A DNA stretch of 35,818 nucleotides, from the IMG/VR virus record IMGVR_UViG_3300037245_001284, positions 1 to 35,818 of that record. One strand, 5' to 3'. Every line of letters starts with the position of its first letter. Within the stretch, counting starts at the first letter, position 1. Made by a program: the position numbers and the translations under genes. The stretch is from a virus. The notes beneath the pieces are model-generated. The model was not told the origin of the DNA and ran no database searches. It saw only the letters and a program-made list of their open reading frames with translations. This document shows, piece by piece, positions 8,408-16,520 of the stretch.

Positions 8408-8880
8408 CAGACTTTCAATTCCATTGTGTACAAGGCATCCACTTCGGACTGCCTAATTCTGTCAACATTGCTGATCTGTCCAAAGTGGAATATCTTCACA
8501 GATTCCTTCTTGTTCGCGACCACTAGGCATCCTAGTAAATCTTCACCTGACCCCCATTTGTAAACTGGGATAGGCTCCAACATGACGCGTTGAAACTCTC
8601 CCGCCCAGTCTACCAAGGAATAAGCGTTAGAGGTCATCCCCATATATCTAGTCAACAACACATTGACCATCATCTGTATCTTGTAGTATCCGGCACTCTT
8701 CTCAGTGATGAAAGGGCCGGTGAATCGTAACTCTGCGTGATCAGAATGAACTATGGCGTCTGAGCGCTCATCCAATCCATCTACATAAAAGGGCAAGCTT
8801 ATGCCGCTGGACACCGGGTCGAACTTAGTGGCCAAGGATGTAATTACCCACCTTCCAAGTTGGTCAGGCAGTTGAGTCAT
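8407..8880 (-). CDS. Tail-terminator-position protein, copy 2 of a tandem family
   Basis: 157 residues; the start at 8880 overlaps the TAA of the giant upstream gene (TAATG), and the stop overlaps the next start. It begins MTQLPDQLGRWVITSLATKF and ends with FGQISNVDRIRQSEVDALYT. It is collinear with its downstream paralog and with the C-terminal domain of the upstream 1653-residue protein. The last segment, GQISNVDRIRQSEVD, is identical in the giant protein's C-terminus, so these two are the closest pair there. The stand-alone form suggests this domain can form rings alone while the giant version carries lectin modules. Whether hetero-oligomers form cannot be told from sequence. Confidence 0.8.
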   Translation of the reverse strand: MTQLPDQLGRWVITSLATKFDPVSSGISLPFYVDGLDERSDAIVHSDHAELRFTGPFITEKSAGYYKIQMMVNVLLTRYMGMTSNAYSLVDWAGEFQRVMLEPIPVYKWGSGEDLLGCLVVANKKESVKIFHFGQISNVDRIRQSEVDALYTMELKV

Positions 8881-11800
8881 TAGAATGTCACTTCCATTTT
8901 ATATACCCCATCTACCTCAGATTGGCGTATCCTGTCCACATTACTAATTTGTCCGAGGTAGTAAGCCTTAACGCCAAACTTAGTATCGGGCACTAGGCAA
9001 CCCAAGTAAGTTCCGTCATCGTAGACACCTGTGCCTAGTTTGTAGATTGGGATTCGTTCTAGCATCTCTGCTTGAAATTTACCGGTCCAATCTACCAGCG
9101 AGTAAGTGTCCTCAATCATCTTCATGTAGTTTGTCAGAAGGACATTGATTTCAGTGCTGATAAGGTATTTGCCATTTGACGCTTTAATGTTAGGCCCGGT
9201 CAAGCGGAGTTCTATGCTGTCATTTCTTGACACTCCGTCGCCGCGCTCGTCAATGCCCTCCACATGGTACAGCAAGTCCAATTCATTGGCTATTGGCTCA
9301 AAGTGGGCGGCGACCGACGAGAAAATCCATCTGGCCACGTTGTCTAGTTCCAAGCCGATCGAAACGACGTCGTATGTTGGGCCTAGCGTGTCACCCTTGG
9401 CTGAGACTGTCAGGCCGATGATGACCGCGCTGCCTTCCACAAGGAAGGTCGGGTCGACCGTGTCGCCGACCGCATCGGCGGCCATTGTGAAGGACAGGCT
9501 TCCATAGACCACTATCGGGTCTACTGAGGAGCCAATAGCATCAACAGGTGTAGTCAGGATACTGAGGCTGTCCGTCAGGACGGATGGGCCAACTGTGTCG
9601 CCTACAGCCGAGGTGGTCGAGATGATTGTGATAGATCCAAAGGCCACTGCCGGGTCTACCGTGTCTCCTATCGCTGATGCTGTGCCGGTCGCCGTCAGGT
9701 CGCCTCGTAGGACCGTCGGATCGACCGTGTTGCCAATCGCGTCGGCCTCTGTGGTAGTCAGGCCCAGGCTGCTCTGGAGGACCTCGGGGTCGACCGTTCC
9801 GCCTATAGCCGAGACCGTGGCCGAGACCGTGAGACTGCCTTCTAGCAGGACCACTGGGTCAACCGTGCCGCCGATGGCCGAGACCGTGGCCGAGACCGTT
9901 GTCCCACCGCCAGCCGTTACCGTTGGGTCAATCGTATCGCCGATTGCTGTAGCCAAGGTCGTGATTGTCAGGCTTCCGGCCAGAATGGCCGGGGCAAGAG
10001 TATCACCTACCACTGAGACGGCAGCTACTAGCGCCAGGCTGCCATACGAGACAGTTGGGTCCAGAACGCTCCCCACAGCCGTGGCCGTGCCTAAGAGCGT
10101 TAGGGAGCCATATAGGGCGTCTGGCGCTAAGGTGTCTCCTATAGCATCCACCAGCCGCCCTGATATTGCCAGGCTTCCGCTGAGGATCGTTGGGTCGAGG
10201 GTGTCTCCAATGGCGTCTGAGGGGGTCGTCAGGACTATTGGTGAGTTTTCGATTATCCCTACGTCCTGGAACAAGGCAGGCGTATGTTCGTTGAAATATG
10301 AAGTCCAAATGTACTCGGCTGAAGTCTCTTCCTCGCGGACTACAGCTTCATCTATAGCCCCATCAAAGAATCGAGTTTGAGAAGAGTCAGACAGGCCGAT
10401 CCGGAAGTTGATTGTATTGGGGTAATCCATGGCGACGTACGCGCCGCTGGTATTGGAAGTGGTGCTTTGCAACACCCCATCAACATATACATTCAGGCCA
10501 CTGGTGGCGCTACTGCCATCATAGGTGAAATCCCATTTATGCCAGTCGCCGAGGAGGTGGTTGACTGTGCTGGCTACCTCAATCAAGGCATTTGCGTCAT
10601 CGTCAATAAGCCTGAAGGTGTACCGGTCCAGAGACACATTAGTCACCCAGAGGCCATCCGTCAACCCAGGTCGCGGGCGGCCTATTAGGCCCATCGCCTC
10701 GGCCCCTAAACGAGCCCTTGCCCATATTGACGCTGAGAAGGCCGAATCGACTGTCCCAGTGCTGAAATCCATTCCGCTAGGTGCGTCAGTCTCGATGAAA
10801 TCATTTAAGCTGGGCAGTTCTCGCGCATACCCTACTTGTCCGTCGACGCGACCAGCCGGATCTACTCCCCCGCTTCCCCAAGCGTGCATATCGTTGCTTT
10901 GACTGGTCCTGTCAAGGAAGTCTTTGTTGCCAGGTCCGTCGTCTTCCTCCCACAAAGGTTGATACACCTTCGTGGCTGTTCGATACGTGTCACTTGTGCT
11001 GGCATCAGTGGCCGTTGGGTTCTCATAGTACAGGTAGATGATTGTGTCTGATACCATTGACAATGTCGGAATGCGAACTCGCATAGACATGGTCTCGGCA
11101 GATGAATCGAATTCGATAATATCGTGGTCTAATTGTGTTTCGCCATCGACCGAGGTAAGTATAATATCGCCCCCGTCGCTGACCAAAGGCCAGAAGGCGG
11201 CTGGTAGGTTGTCTTCCGATATCAAGGCCTCGAAGTTGGCGAGATCTGCGCCTACTACGTCGCAGTTCAAGTCGATTCGTACCCGGTGCGCCCATGCGTA
11301 ATCATACCAGCCAGGGTTGCCAGGATAGTCGGGGTTCTTGGTCCTGCCTGTTGCGCTAACAGCGACGTGTATCTGAAGGTCCCCATTGATAACTGGTGGA
11401 TGGGTGGTGTCGCCGATAGCATCTGAAAACGATTCAAAGACCGTTGAGTCACCTAGATGAATGTTGGGAGCAGGGTTGTCTCCAACGGCGCTAACCGTGG
11501 CTATCACGATAATAGACTGGCCACTAGGAATAGTGGGGTCTACCGTGTCACCTATAGCCGAAGCGTCTGAGGTTATCGACAGGCTGCCCTCAATGATTGC
11601 CGGGTCTACCGTATCACCTATCGCTGACGCCGGGGTAGTAGTTATAAGTAAAGTTGATTCTTCTGAGCCTACCGTATAGAAAGTGGAGGACGTTTTCTCA
11701 TTCAGATAAGCAGATTTAATGTGGTCGGCGGCAAATACAGAATCACGCACAAAAACATCATCTAGCCTCCCAGGGAAGTGGAAGATGCCGAAGCCTTCCC

Positions 11801-13841
11801 TAGCCATTCTAGGAAGGTCCGTGGTATTTTCCATGGCCACATAAGAGCCAAAACTAGAGTCAGAAGTGGTGAGTTTGACACCATCCCGGTAGATTTTCAT
11901 CCCTGTGGATGAACTTGTCCCATCATAAGTGAAGTCCAGTTTGTACCAAGTGGTGGTGGAAGGTATGCTAGCGGCTGCCAGTACACCTATGTAATCGCCG
12001 GAAGAGTCATCAACACATCTAAAGTATAGATCATCCTCAAAATTCTGTAAGTACCATTCGCCTTCAGTCTTATCCGTAGTCTTGCTTATGAAATACTTTG
12101 AAGAGGGATTTATAAGGGCAGCATAAAACCAGACAGACACTGAGAAAGGTGTATCACTTGAACCATCTCCAAAAGACCACACATCAGAATCGTCCCCGTA
12201 CAGAAATTCTATGCTCCCATCAAATTCTAAACCTTTACCTACTTGCCCGTCAACAAGGTCACTAGAATCCATAGTCCAGCAATTAAAATCAAAGCCAGTA
12301 GATATCCTGTCAAGCTGTTGGGGCGCGGCATCTGATGGGTCGCCATTCAACGCATGGTGGGTTATGACGTCTGAACCATATGCCGTGTCGGTACTGAGGT
12401 CGGTGGAAGCAGCGGCCTTTCCATAATAAATGTACAGGCAGGTATTGGACGTAGCCGACAGATAAGGAACTTTTACACGAGTGACAAAAGTCTCGTCGGT
12501 GTCGCTCCATTCAGATGTGTCTTTATCTAAGGCAGTGACTCCGTCTCCAGTGGTGACCAGTACGTCATAACCATCTGTTCTAGTGTTATCCCAGAAGGTG
12601 GAGGGTAAGTCGCGCTCATCAAGCAGCATGATGTAATCTGTAAGATTACTGTCGACTTCTGTGTAGTCTACATCGACCTTTACACGGTGACTCCAGTCTG
12701 TGTTATACCATTCAGATCCTTCTATGACATTGTTTGACTCTGATGTGCCAATCGCGCTGGCGTCTGGCATGACTACGATAATAGGTACAAGTTCTTCTGA
12801 ACCTACCGCGTAGAAAGTGTAAGTGGCAGGGGTATCATTCCTATATGACGCTTTAATGTGTTCAGCAGATAGCTCTTCACGAGAAACAAAGACTTCGTCT
12901 ACCTTGCCATTAAAACGAACGGAGGCATCACGGGCACCTATCTTGAAGTCATACGCCGTGTTCTCCATCGCAGTGTAAGGGGTCTGAGACGAAGTGTCCA
13001 GAGACTTTAATACTCCATTGTAGTATACTTTCAGTCCAGATGAGCTATTACCATCATAAGTACAAGTCACCTTATGCCAGGTCGCGGTAGATAAGGTAGT
13101 AGTAGGGACCCTACCTATGTAGCCACTCGATGAGTGGTCAACGCACCTAAAGTATATTTTACTGTTGGCCCAATGAACATACCACTCACCTCCGTTGAAG
13201 ACGTGGGATTTTGCTACAATGCTACCGGGCGTCGTGACGTCGGCACGCATCCAGAAACTTACTGAGAAGGCGACATCACTTGAGCCATTCCCGAAGGATA
13301 AGTTTTCTGCGTCCGCGATAAATAAATGGTCATTACTACCATCAAAGTCTATTGACTTACCTACATGCCCATCAACAACATCAACATCGGTCATCGTACC
13401 AGATGAAACCAAGTCAACATTATTATCGGTGCGGTCGTCACATTCTAAAGACCCCCCAGCGTTATCGTTTACCCCTAAAGGGTAATGACATTCTATCTCG
13501 GATCGGTATGCAGCTGTGTCATTTGTTTCCGTGGCGCCAGAGTTACCATAATACAGATACAAAACTGTGTTAGACGAACTACTTAATGTGGGGATTTTCA
13601 CCCTCATTGTCATAGTGTTAGCAGTGCTATCCCACTCTGTAAGATCCCGACTGAGTTTAGTCGTGCCGTCCGAAGACGTTACGACTATATCATCCCCGTC
13701 GGAATCTACAGAAGTCCAAAATGATGTTGGCAAATCGCGTTCATCAATTAGACAGCAAAAGTCGGTTAGATCACTGTCAATGTGGGTAGCGTCAACAGTA
13801 ATCCCAACACGCTTCGACCAGCTGGAATTGTACCAACCCAT
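8880..13841 (-). CDS. Giant DUF2341/LamG-module protein with a C-terminal tail-terminator-like domain
   Basis: 1653 residues. Three modules each pair a DUF2341-like domain (W-Y-(N/D)-x-x-W-x-x-R-V, then LYLYYGN or IYIYYGK) with a LamG/concanavalin domain (FDGSNDHL, FSVSFWMRAD, TYDGNSSSGLKVYYNGV). They lie at about residues 1-350, 373-735 and 860-1215. Between modules 2 and 3, and after module 3, run about 18-19 degenerate repeats of roughly 22 residues centred on SAIGDTVDPT. The last ~156 residues (from about 1497) are homologous to the two small proteins encoded immediately downstream. LamG and DUF2341 domains bind glycans or occur on surface proteins, so the protein may display adhesive arms anchored at the neck or tail by its C-terminal domain. 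No signal peptide is present. The start lies two bases after the upstream stop. Function is inferred; domain order is seen. Confidence 0.85.
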   Translation of the reverse strand: MGWYNSSWSKRVGITVDATHIDSDLTDFCCLIDERDLPTSFWTSVDSDGDDIVVTSSDGTTKLSRDLTEWDSTANTMTMRVKIPTLSSSSNTVLYLYYGNSGATETNDTAAYRSEIECHYPLGVNDNAGGSLECDDRTDNNVDLVSSGTMTDVDVVDGHVGKSIDFDGSNDHLFIADAENLSFGNGSSDVAFSVSFWMRADVTTPGSIVAKSHVFNGGEWYVHWANSKIYFRCVDHSSSGYIGRVPTTTLSTATWHKVTCTYDGNSSSGLKVYYNGVLKSLDTSSQTPYTAMENTAYDFKIGARDASVRFNGKVDEVFVSREELSAEHIKASYRNDTPATYTFYAVGSEELVPIIVVMPDASAIGTSESNNVIEGSEWYNTDWSHRVKVDVDYTEVDSNLTDYIMLLDERDLPSTFWDNTRTDGYDVLVTTGDGVTALDKDTSEWSDTDETFVTRVKVPYLSATSNTCLYIYYGKAAASTDLSTDTAYGSDVITHHALNGDPSDAAPQQLDRISTGFDFNCWTMDSSDLVDGQVGKGLEFDGSIEFLYGDDSDVWSFGDGSSDTPFSVSVWFYAALINPSSKYFISKTTDKTEGEWYLQNFEDDLYFRCVDDSSGDYIGVLAAASIPSTTTWYKLDFTYDGTSSSTGMKIYRDGVKLTTSDSSFGSYVAMENTTDLPRMAREGFGIFHFPGRLDDVFVRDSVFAADHIKSAYLNEKTSSTFYTVGSEESTLLITTTPASAIGDTVDPAIIEGSLSITSDASAIGDTVDPTIPSGQSIIVIATVSAVGDNPAPNIHLGDSTVFESFSDAIGDTTHPPVINGDLQIHVAVSATGRTKNPDYPGNPGWYDYAWAHRVRIDLNCDVVGADLANFEALISEDNLPAAFWPLVSDGGDIILTSVDGETQLDHDIIEFDSSAETMSMRVRIPTLSMVSDTIIYLYYENPTATDASTSDTYRTATKVYQPLWEEDDGPGNKDFLDRTSQSNDMHAWGSGGVDPAGRVDGQVGYARELPSLNDFIETDAPSGMDFSTGTVDSAFSASIWARARLGAEAMGLIGRPRPGLTDGLWVTNVSLDRYTFRLIDDDANALIEVASTVNHLLGDWHKWDFTYDGSSATSGLNVYVDGVLQSTTSNTSGAYVAMDYPNTINFRIGLSDSSQTRFFDGAIDEAVVREEETSAEYIWTSYFNEHTPALFQDVGIIENSPIVLTTPSDAIGDTLDPTILSGSLAISGRLVDAIGDTLAPDALYGSLTLLGTATAVGSVLDPTVSYGSLALVAAVSVVGDTLAPAILAGSLTITTLATAIGDTIDPTVTAGGGTTVSATVSAIGGTVDPVVLLEGSLTVSATVSAIGGTVDPEVLQSSLGLTTTEADAIGNTVDPTVLRGDLTATGTASAIGDTVDPAVAFGSITIISTTSAVGDTVGPSVLTDSLSILTTPVDAIGSSVDPIVVYGSLSFTMAADAVGDTVDPTFLVEGSAVIIGLTVSAKGDTLGPTYDVVSIGLELDNVARWIFSSVAAHFEPIANELDLLYHVEGIDERGDGVSRNDSIELRLTGPNIKASNGKYLISTEINVLLTNYMKMIEDTYSLVDWTGKFQAEMLERIPIYKLGTGVYDDGTYLGCLVPDTKFGVKAYYLGQISNVDRIRQSEVDGVYKMEVTF
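9380..10245 (-). repeat. Coding array of SAIGDTVDPT-type repeats in the giant protein
   Basis: About 13 consecutive degenerate units of roughly 66 bases (22 residues), each with (S/D/T)-A-(I/V)-G-(D/G)-T-(V/L)-(D/A)-P followed by a hydrophobic strand and G-S-L. About five more units lie at 11330-11670 between modules 2 and 3. The units are conserved as protein more than as DNA, so the array is old. It is probably a stiff beta linker between lectin arms and anchor. Confidence 0.8.
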
Positions 13842-13843
13842 GC

Positions 13844-14302
13844 TTAGCTTTCGGTAATACGAATCGTCGTGTCTTGCAACGTAAGGGTCTGGGTGTTAGA
13901 AACCGAGCGGTTACTGGTCAGATCCCAGTAGTAGAACACTTCACGAGCCGAGACGGAGCCGTTGTTGTCTGTCAAGACGGCGTAACGTGCGCCATCATCT
14001 GCCGAAGGGATAGTCCCCCCTGAAGCGGTCCAAACGATGTCCTTAATCTCAAGTAATGCAAGATCGCTGCCATCATCTTCTGTCCAGACATCGAAGTCGG
14101 TACTATTCGGTGTGAGTTCGTAGCCACCTGTAGTGTAGCCATTGCCAGCGGTGATCTCGGTCAATTCCGTGAAGGTGTTGGTATCGGCCGCAGGGGCCAC
14201 AGCACTTGTCACCAGTGCGACATAGAAATTGGTAGGAATGGTTTCGCCACGCATGGCCCAACCCAGTACCTTGTATTTGCCTTTGTTCGTCCAACCAGCC
14301 AT
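13844..14302 (-). CDS. Small phage structural protein upstream of the giant lectin gene
   Basis: 152 residues, AGGAG eight bases before ATG 14302. It begins MAGWTNKGKYKVLGWAMRGE, then TNFYVALVTSAVAP, TELTEITAGNGYTTGGYELT, and IVWTASGGTIPSADDGARYA followed by a VLTDNN turn. It ends in a beta strand TLTLQDTTIRITES. Proteins with the same order (FYVALV, GNGY, VWTA-GG-IP, ARYAVLTD, final LTLQ strand) recur in phage tail clusters, often annotated only as hypothetical or tail-fiber-like. It contains no signal peptide. Position between head closure and the giant adhesin-like gene suggests a connector or decoration role. The stop is two bases before the next start, indicating coupled translation. Confidence 0.7.
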   Translation of the reverse strand: MAGWTNKGKYKVLGWAMRGETIPTNFYVALVTSAVAPAADTNTFTELTEITAGNGYTTGGYELTPNSTDFDVWTEDDGSDLALLEIKDIVWTASGGTIPSADDGARYAVLTDNNGSVSAREVFYYWDLTSNRSVSNTQTLTLQDTTIRITES

Positions 14303-14316
14303 ATTAAGCTCCTAAG

Positions 14317-14823
14317 TTAGGCCACAGTGGCACTTGCCGACTGTGTCATGTCAAGTAAATAGTCATTGCCGCTCGCGGGCAAGTCCTGTGCGGGCACGAC
14401 GCCCTCAAGTTCGCGGGCTATTACAAGCCACGCGGTACGTTGTTCAAATTCTTCGATTGCCTTGATATCGTAGCGTTTGTCGTCGTACACAATCCAATCG
14501 TCATTGGCAAGAGTGGTAAACTGGGCGTCGCGACGATCAATGATGAACGTTCGCATACCGACGTCATACATTCCGCCTTGCACGATCTTCTTGTTGGCGG
14601 AAATTAGACTGATGGACTGGATGACTTCCCGCTTGATGTTCACGGGAAGGACTACTGCGCGAGTGATCTGATAGGATGTGCGTGTAGCGGTCTTCACACC
14701 AGACTCGTAGTCTGTGTCAACGGACCCTAACTTGTACACGGTTATGGGGCTTCCATACTCTTTCTTCATCTTGTAAATGCAATTACGAATGAAGCGAATG
14801 AGATTGTAATTAGATCGTGCCAT
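14317..14823 (-). CDS. Head closure / head-tail joining protein
   Basis: 168 residues with AGGACGG upstream of ATG 14823; it overlaps the end of the upstream gene by 14 bases. After an N-terminal helix (RFIRNCIYKMKKEYG) comes SPITVYKLGSVDTDYESGVK, a long beta region, and the segment DDWIVYDDKRYDIKAIEEFE followed by TAWLVIARELEGV. The order ITVYK...D...G, a central strand with R-x-D, then W-V-x-(Y/D)-x-(K)-R-Y-x-(I/V)-K is that of head closure proteins of the SPP1 gp16 type, which plug the connector and receive the tail. Gene order supports this. No metal or catalytic motif is seen. Confidence 0.75.
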   Translation of the reverse strand: MARSNYNLIRFIRNCIYKMKKEYGSPITVYKLGSVDTDYESGVKTATRTSYQITRAVVLPVNIKREVIQSISLISANKKIVQGGMYDVGMRTFIIDRRDAQFTTLANDDWIVYDDKRYDIKAIEEFEQRTAWLVIARELEGVVPAQDLPASGNDYLLDMTQSASATVA

Positions 14824-15058
14824 TATTCCGTCCTGGGCAACTCTGTATAATTTGTCCTGACCATTTCAAGAACTCGCTGTTCTGAGCCAGGGCTTGGGTA
14901 GTGTCAGTGATAAGTTTGACAAGTGTTTCTTGCTGGTATGATTCCAGGCGTGTTACACGTTCCTGAAGTTTGTCTTCTCTCTTCCAGTCTCTCCAGATGA
15001 AAAATATGATAATGCCGATGACTGGACCGAAGTCCCTAAATATATTGATCATCTCCAT
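14810..15058 (-). CDS. BhlA/UviB-like small membrane protein, possible holin
   Basis: 82 residues. An N-terminal hydrophobic helix (FGPVIGIIIFFIW, residues about 10-22) is followed at once by basic and acidic residues RDWKREDKLQERVTRLESYQ and a long amphipathic helix. The sequence W-x-x-x-KREDKLQERV resembles the BhlA/UviB holin-like family, which has one membrane segment and a charged helix. Holins permeabilise the inner membrane at lysis. Here it sits inside the head genes rather than in a recognisable lysis cassette, so another membrane role is possible. The start (15058) has AGGAA about 11 bases upstream; an ATG two codons inside is less likely. The end overlaps the head-closure gene. Confidence 0.55.
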   Translation of the reverse strand: MEMINIFRDFGPVIGIIIFFIWRDWKREDKLQERVTRLESYQQETLVKLITDTTQALAQNSEFLKWSGQIIQSCPGRNNGTI

Positions 15059-15103
15059 GGGCGTCGTTTCCTACTTTGGTTTCTTGAGGTCGGCCGACTT
15101 TGC

Positions 15104-15343
15104 CTAGATCCCTATGGAGCTGCAGAAGGTAATTATCTCTTCGTCAGTCTTCGTGTGGAAAGCATCCCTGACTTCTTTAGGAGTGGGTTTTACCTTCCCT
15201 ACTATAACAGCCGCCAGCGTGTCGCCTTCGACGTGTGTATACTGTGCAGGGTCATAAAAAGTGGTACACCCTTTGGACTCGATGACCACGTGGAGTTTCC
15301 CGTCCTTGAACAGTGCCAGCATATTCTTCGTTTGCTCGATCAT
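15104..15343 (-). CDS. Hypothetical 79-residue protein
   Basis: The start at ATG 15343 is chosen because it overlaps the TGA of the upstream gene (ATGA), with GGATGGGTG about ten bases before it; an in-frame ATG at 15358 would add five residues. The protein begins MIEQTKNMLALFKDGKLHVV and contains CTTFYDPAQYTHVEG and KPTPKEVRDAFHTKTDEEI. It appears to be a small soluble alpha/beta protein. I do not recognise the family. Position within the capsid operon suggests a virion or assembly role, but nothing in the sequence proves this. Confidence 0.6.
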   Translation of the reverse strand: MIEQTKNMLALFKDGKLHVVIESKGCTTFYDPAQYTHVEGDTLAAVIVGKVKPTPKEVRDAFHTKTDEEIITFCSSIGI

Positions 15344-16140
15344 ATTGTTATCACCCATCCGTCAGATATTAAGGCCGCTTTAGCCGTCGCTGCGGCGCCA
15401 CTACGGCTGACGTCGGCTGCACCTGGGTTTACACTATAATTCATAAAACCATTTGTAGCTCCCGACACATCTACTGTAATCAGGATAGCATCAATGACAG
15501 CGGCGTTCAGGTTACAGCTCTGCAAGTAGCAAGTAAGTAGTGTCCAACTTGAGTGAACAATCAAGGATGACAAGCCACTGTTTAAGTAGATTTGCAACTT
15601 TGTAATTGGCCACGCCGAATGAGTGTCAAACGAAGTAAAAGCGCAGTTGCTTATGTGTAGTTGATCTAGAGAAGTCCACTCTGGGTGAGCTACAAACGCT
15701 GTCAATCCAGTGTTGTTTACGACATTTATATATGTCAACGCAGTCCACTCTGGATGGGTGTCAAAAGATGTAAGTTTGTTATTACCTAAAGCAATAAAGG
15801 TAACATTGGTCCAGGTGGCAGGTATGGTGGCGGCTGTCAAACCCGAATCGCTAAGCGTGATCGCAGTTATGTTAGCGTCAAGGGCATCAAAGGTCACGGT
15901 GTAATCGCCAGGCGCAGCATAGGTGCGGGTAATGCTATTGGCCGTGTTGGTGGTCGAGTCGCCTAAGTCCCATTCGGTTGCTGCGCCAGCAGACTTCGTC
16001 ACGACGGCTATGAGGTCTGTAGTCCCATCGGCATGTACATTAAACCCGACTACCGCAGGAGGGCCAGAGCCATCGCCCATATCGGCGCCAACTCCTACAA
16101 ACAACGTGTACCGATATCCGGACAACAGGTTACGGTTCAT
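15340..16140 (-). CDS. PKD-plus-repeat surface/decoration protein
   Basis: 266 residues; start at 16140 overlaps the upstream TGA (ATGA). Residues about 50-85 contain WDLGDSTTNTANSITRTYAA then PGDYTVTFDALD, a PKD-like beta-sandwich signature (W-x-x-G-D, then the T-Y-x-x-P-G-x-Y-x-V strand). Residues about 90-235 hold about five degenerate repeats of the kind FIALGNNKLTSFDTHPEWTA and INVVNNTGLTAFVAHPEWTS, which look like leucine-rich repeats of the BspA type (L-x-x-L-x-I-x-x-N-x-L-x-x-F). Such domains are typical of surface proteins that bind ligands. Encoded two genes after the major coat protein, it is a plausible capsid decoration. No signal peptide is present, so it is not exported like a cell-surface protein. 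Confidence 0.7.
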   Translation of the reverse strand: MNRNLLSGYRYTLFVGVGADMGDGSGPPAVVGFNVHADGTTDLIAVVTKSAGAATEWDLGDSTTNTANSITRTYAAPGDYTVTFDALDANITAITLSDSGLTAATIPATWTNVTFIALGNNKLTSFDTHPEWTALTYINVVNNTGLTAFVAHPEWTSLDQLHISNCAFTSFDTHSAWPITKLQIYLNSGLSSLIVHSSWTLLTCYLQSCNLNAAVIDAILITVDVSGATNGFMNYSVNPGAADVSRSGAAATAKAALISDGWVITI

Positions 16141-16451
16141 ATTGCCAACCAGTATAGATCTTGAGAAGCGGCGTCTGCGATAGCATATACGAGGGCGACA
16201 TCTTTGACGGGGATAAAGACGCCTTGGCCAGCGGATAGTTGCATTCCATCAGTGGTCACTGCGGTGCCGTCTGTGCAGCCGTCTTTACCAACATAGATGA
16301 TGTCTGTGTTGCCAGCGCCAGCTTTCACTTGGATGCCTTTTACGAGGTCTGCTAAGGTAACGGTGACAACCTGAACGACTGTGTTGCCAACTACCTTGCG
16401 ACCAGTGTGGAAGTTGTCTGCTGTATCATTGTATAGATTGTGTTCGCGCAT
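16137..16451 (-). CDS. Small capsid-region protein, possible decoration protein
   Basis: 104 residues from ATG 16451, chosen over an ATG at 16463 because GGAG-CCTTTA-ATG gives a good ribosome site. It contains HTGRKVVGNTVVQVVTVTLA, KGIQVKAGAGNTDIIYVGKD and MQLSAGQGVFIPVKDVALVY. The V/T-rich strand pattern with G-I-x-(V/L)-x-A, then IYVG and a G-x-x-x-x-P turn is common in small phage capsid-associated proteins of about 100 residues encoded next to the coat gene. It follows a terminator that separates it from the coat gene and overlaps the next gene by four bases. A decoration role is inferred from size and location. Confidence 0.65.
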   Translation of the reverse strand: MREHNLYNDTADNFHTGRKVVGNTVVQVVTVTLADLVKGIQVKAGAGNTDIIYVGKDGCTDGTAVTTDGMQLSAGQGVFIPVKDVALVYAIADAASQDLYWLAI

Positions 16452-16466
16452 TAAAGGCTCCATATA

Positions 16467-16504
16467 AAATAAAAACCCACCCGGGGCCCCGAGAGTGGGG
16501 CCCC
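16467..16504 (-). terminator. Intrinsic terminator after the major capsid gene
   Basis: In the minus transcript two GGGGCCCC arms (16497-16504 and 16483-16490) pair across a 6-base loop, and GGGUGGGUUUUUAUUUU follows (16467-16482). It lies between the coat stop (16521) and the next start (16451). Read-through at such a site is a common way to make coat protein in excess. Confidence 0.85.
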
Positions 16505-16520
16505 TGGCAGGGTAAGGGGT

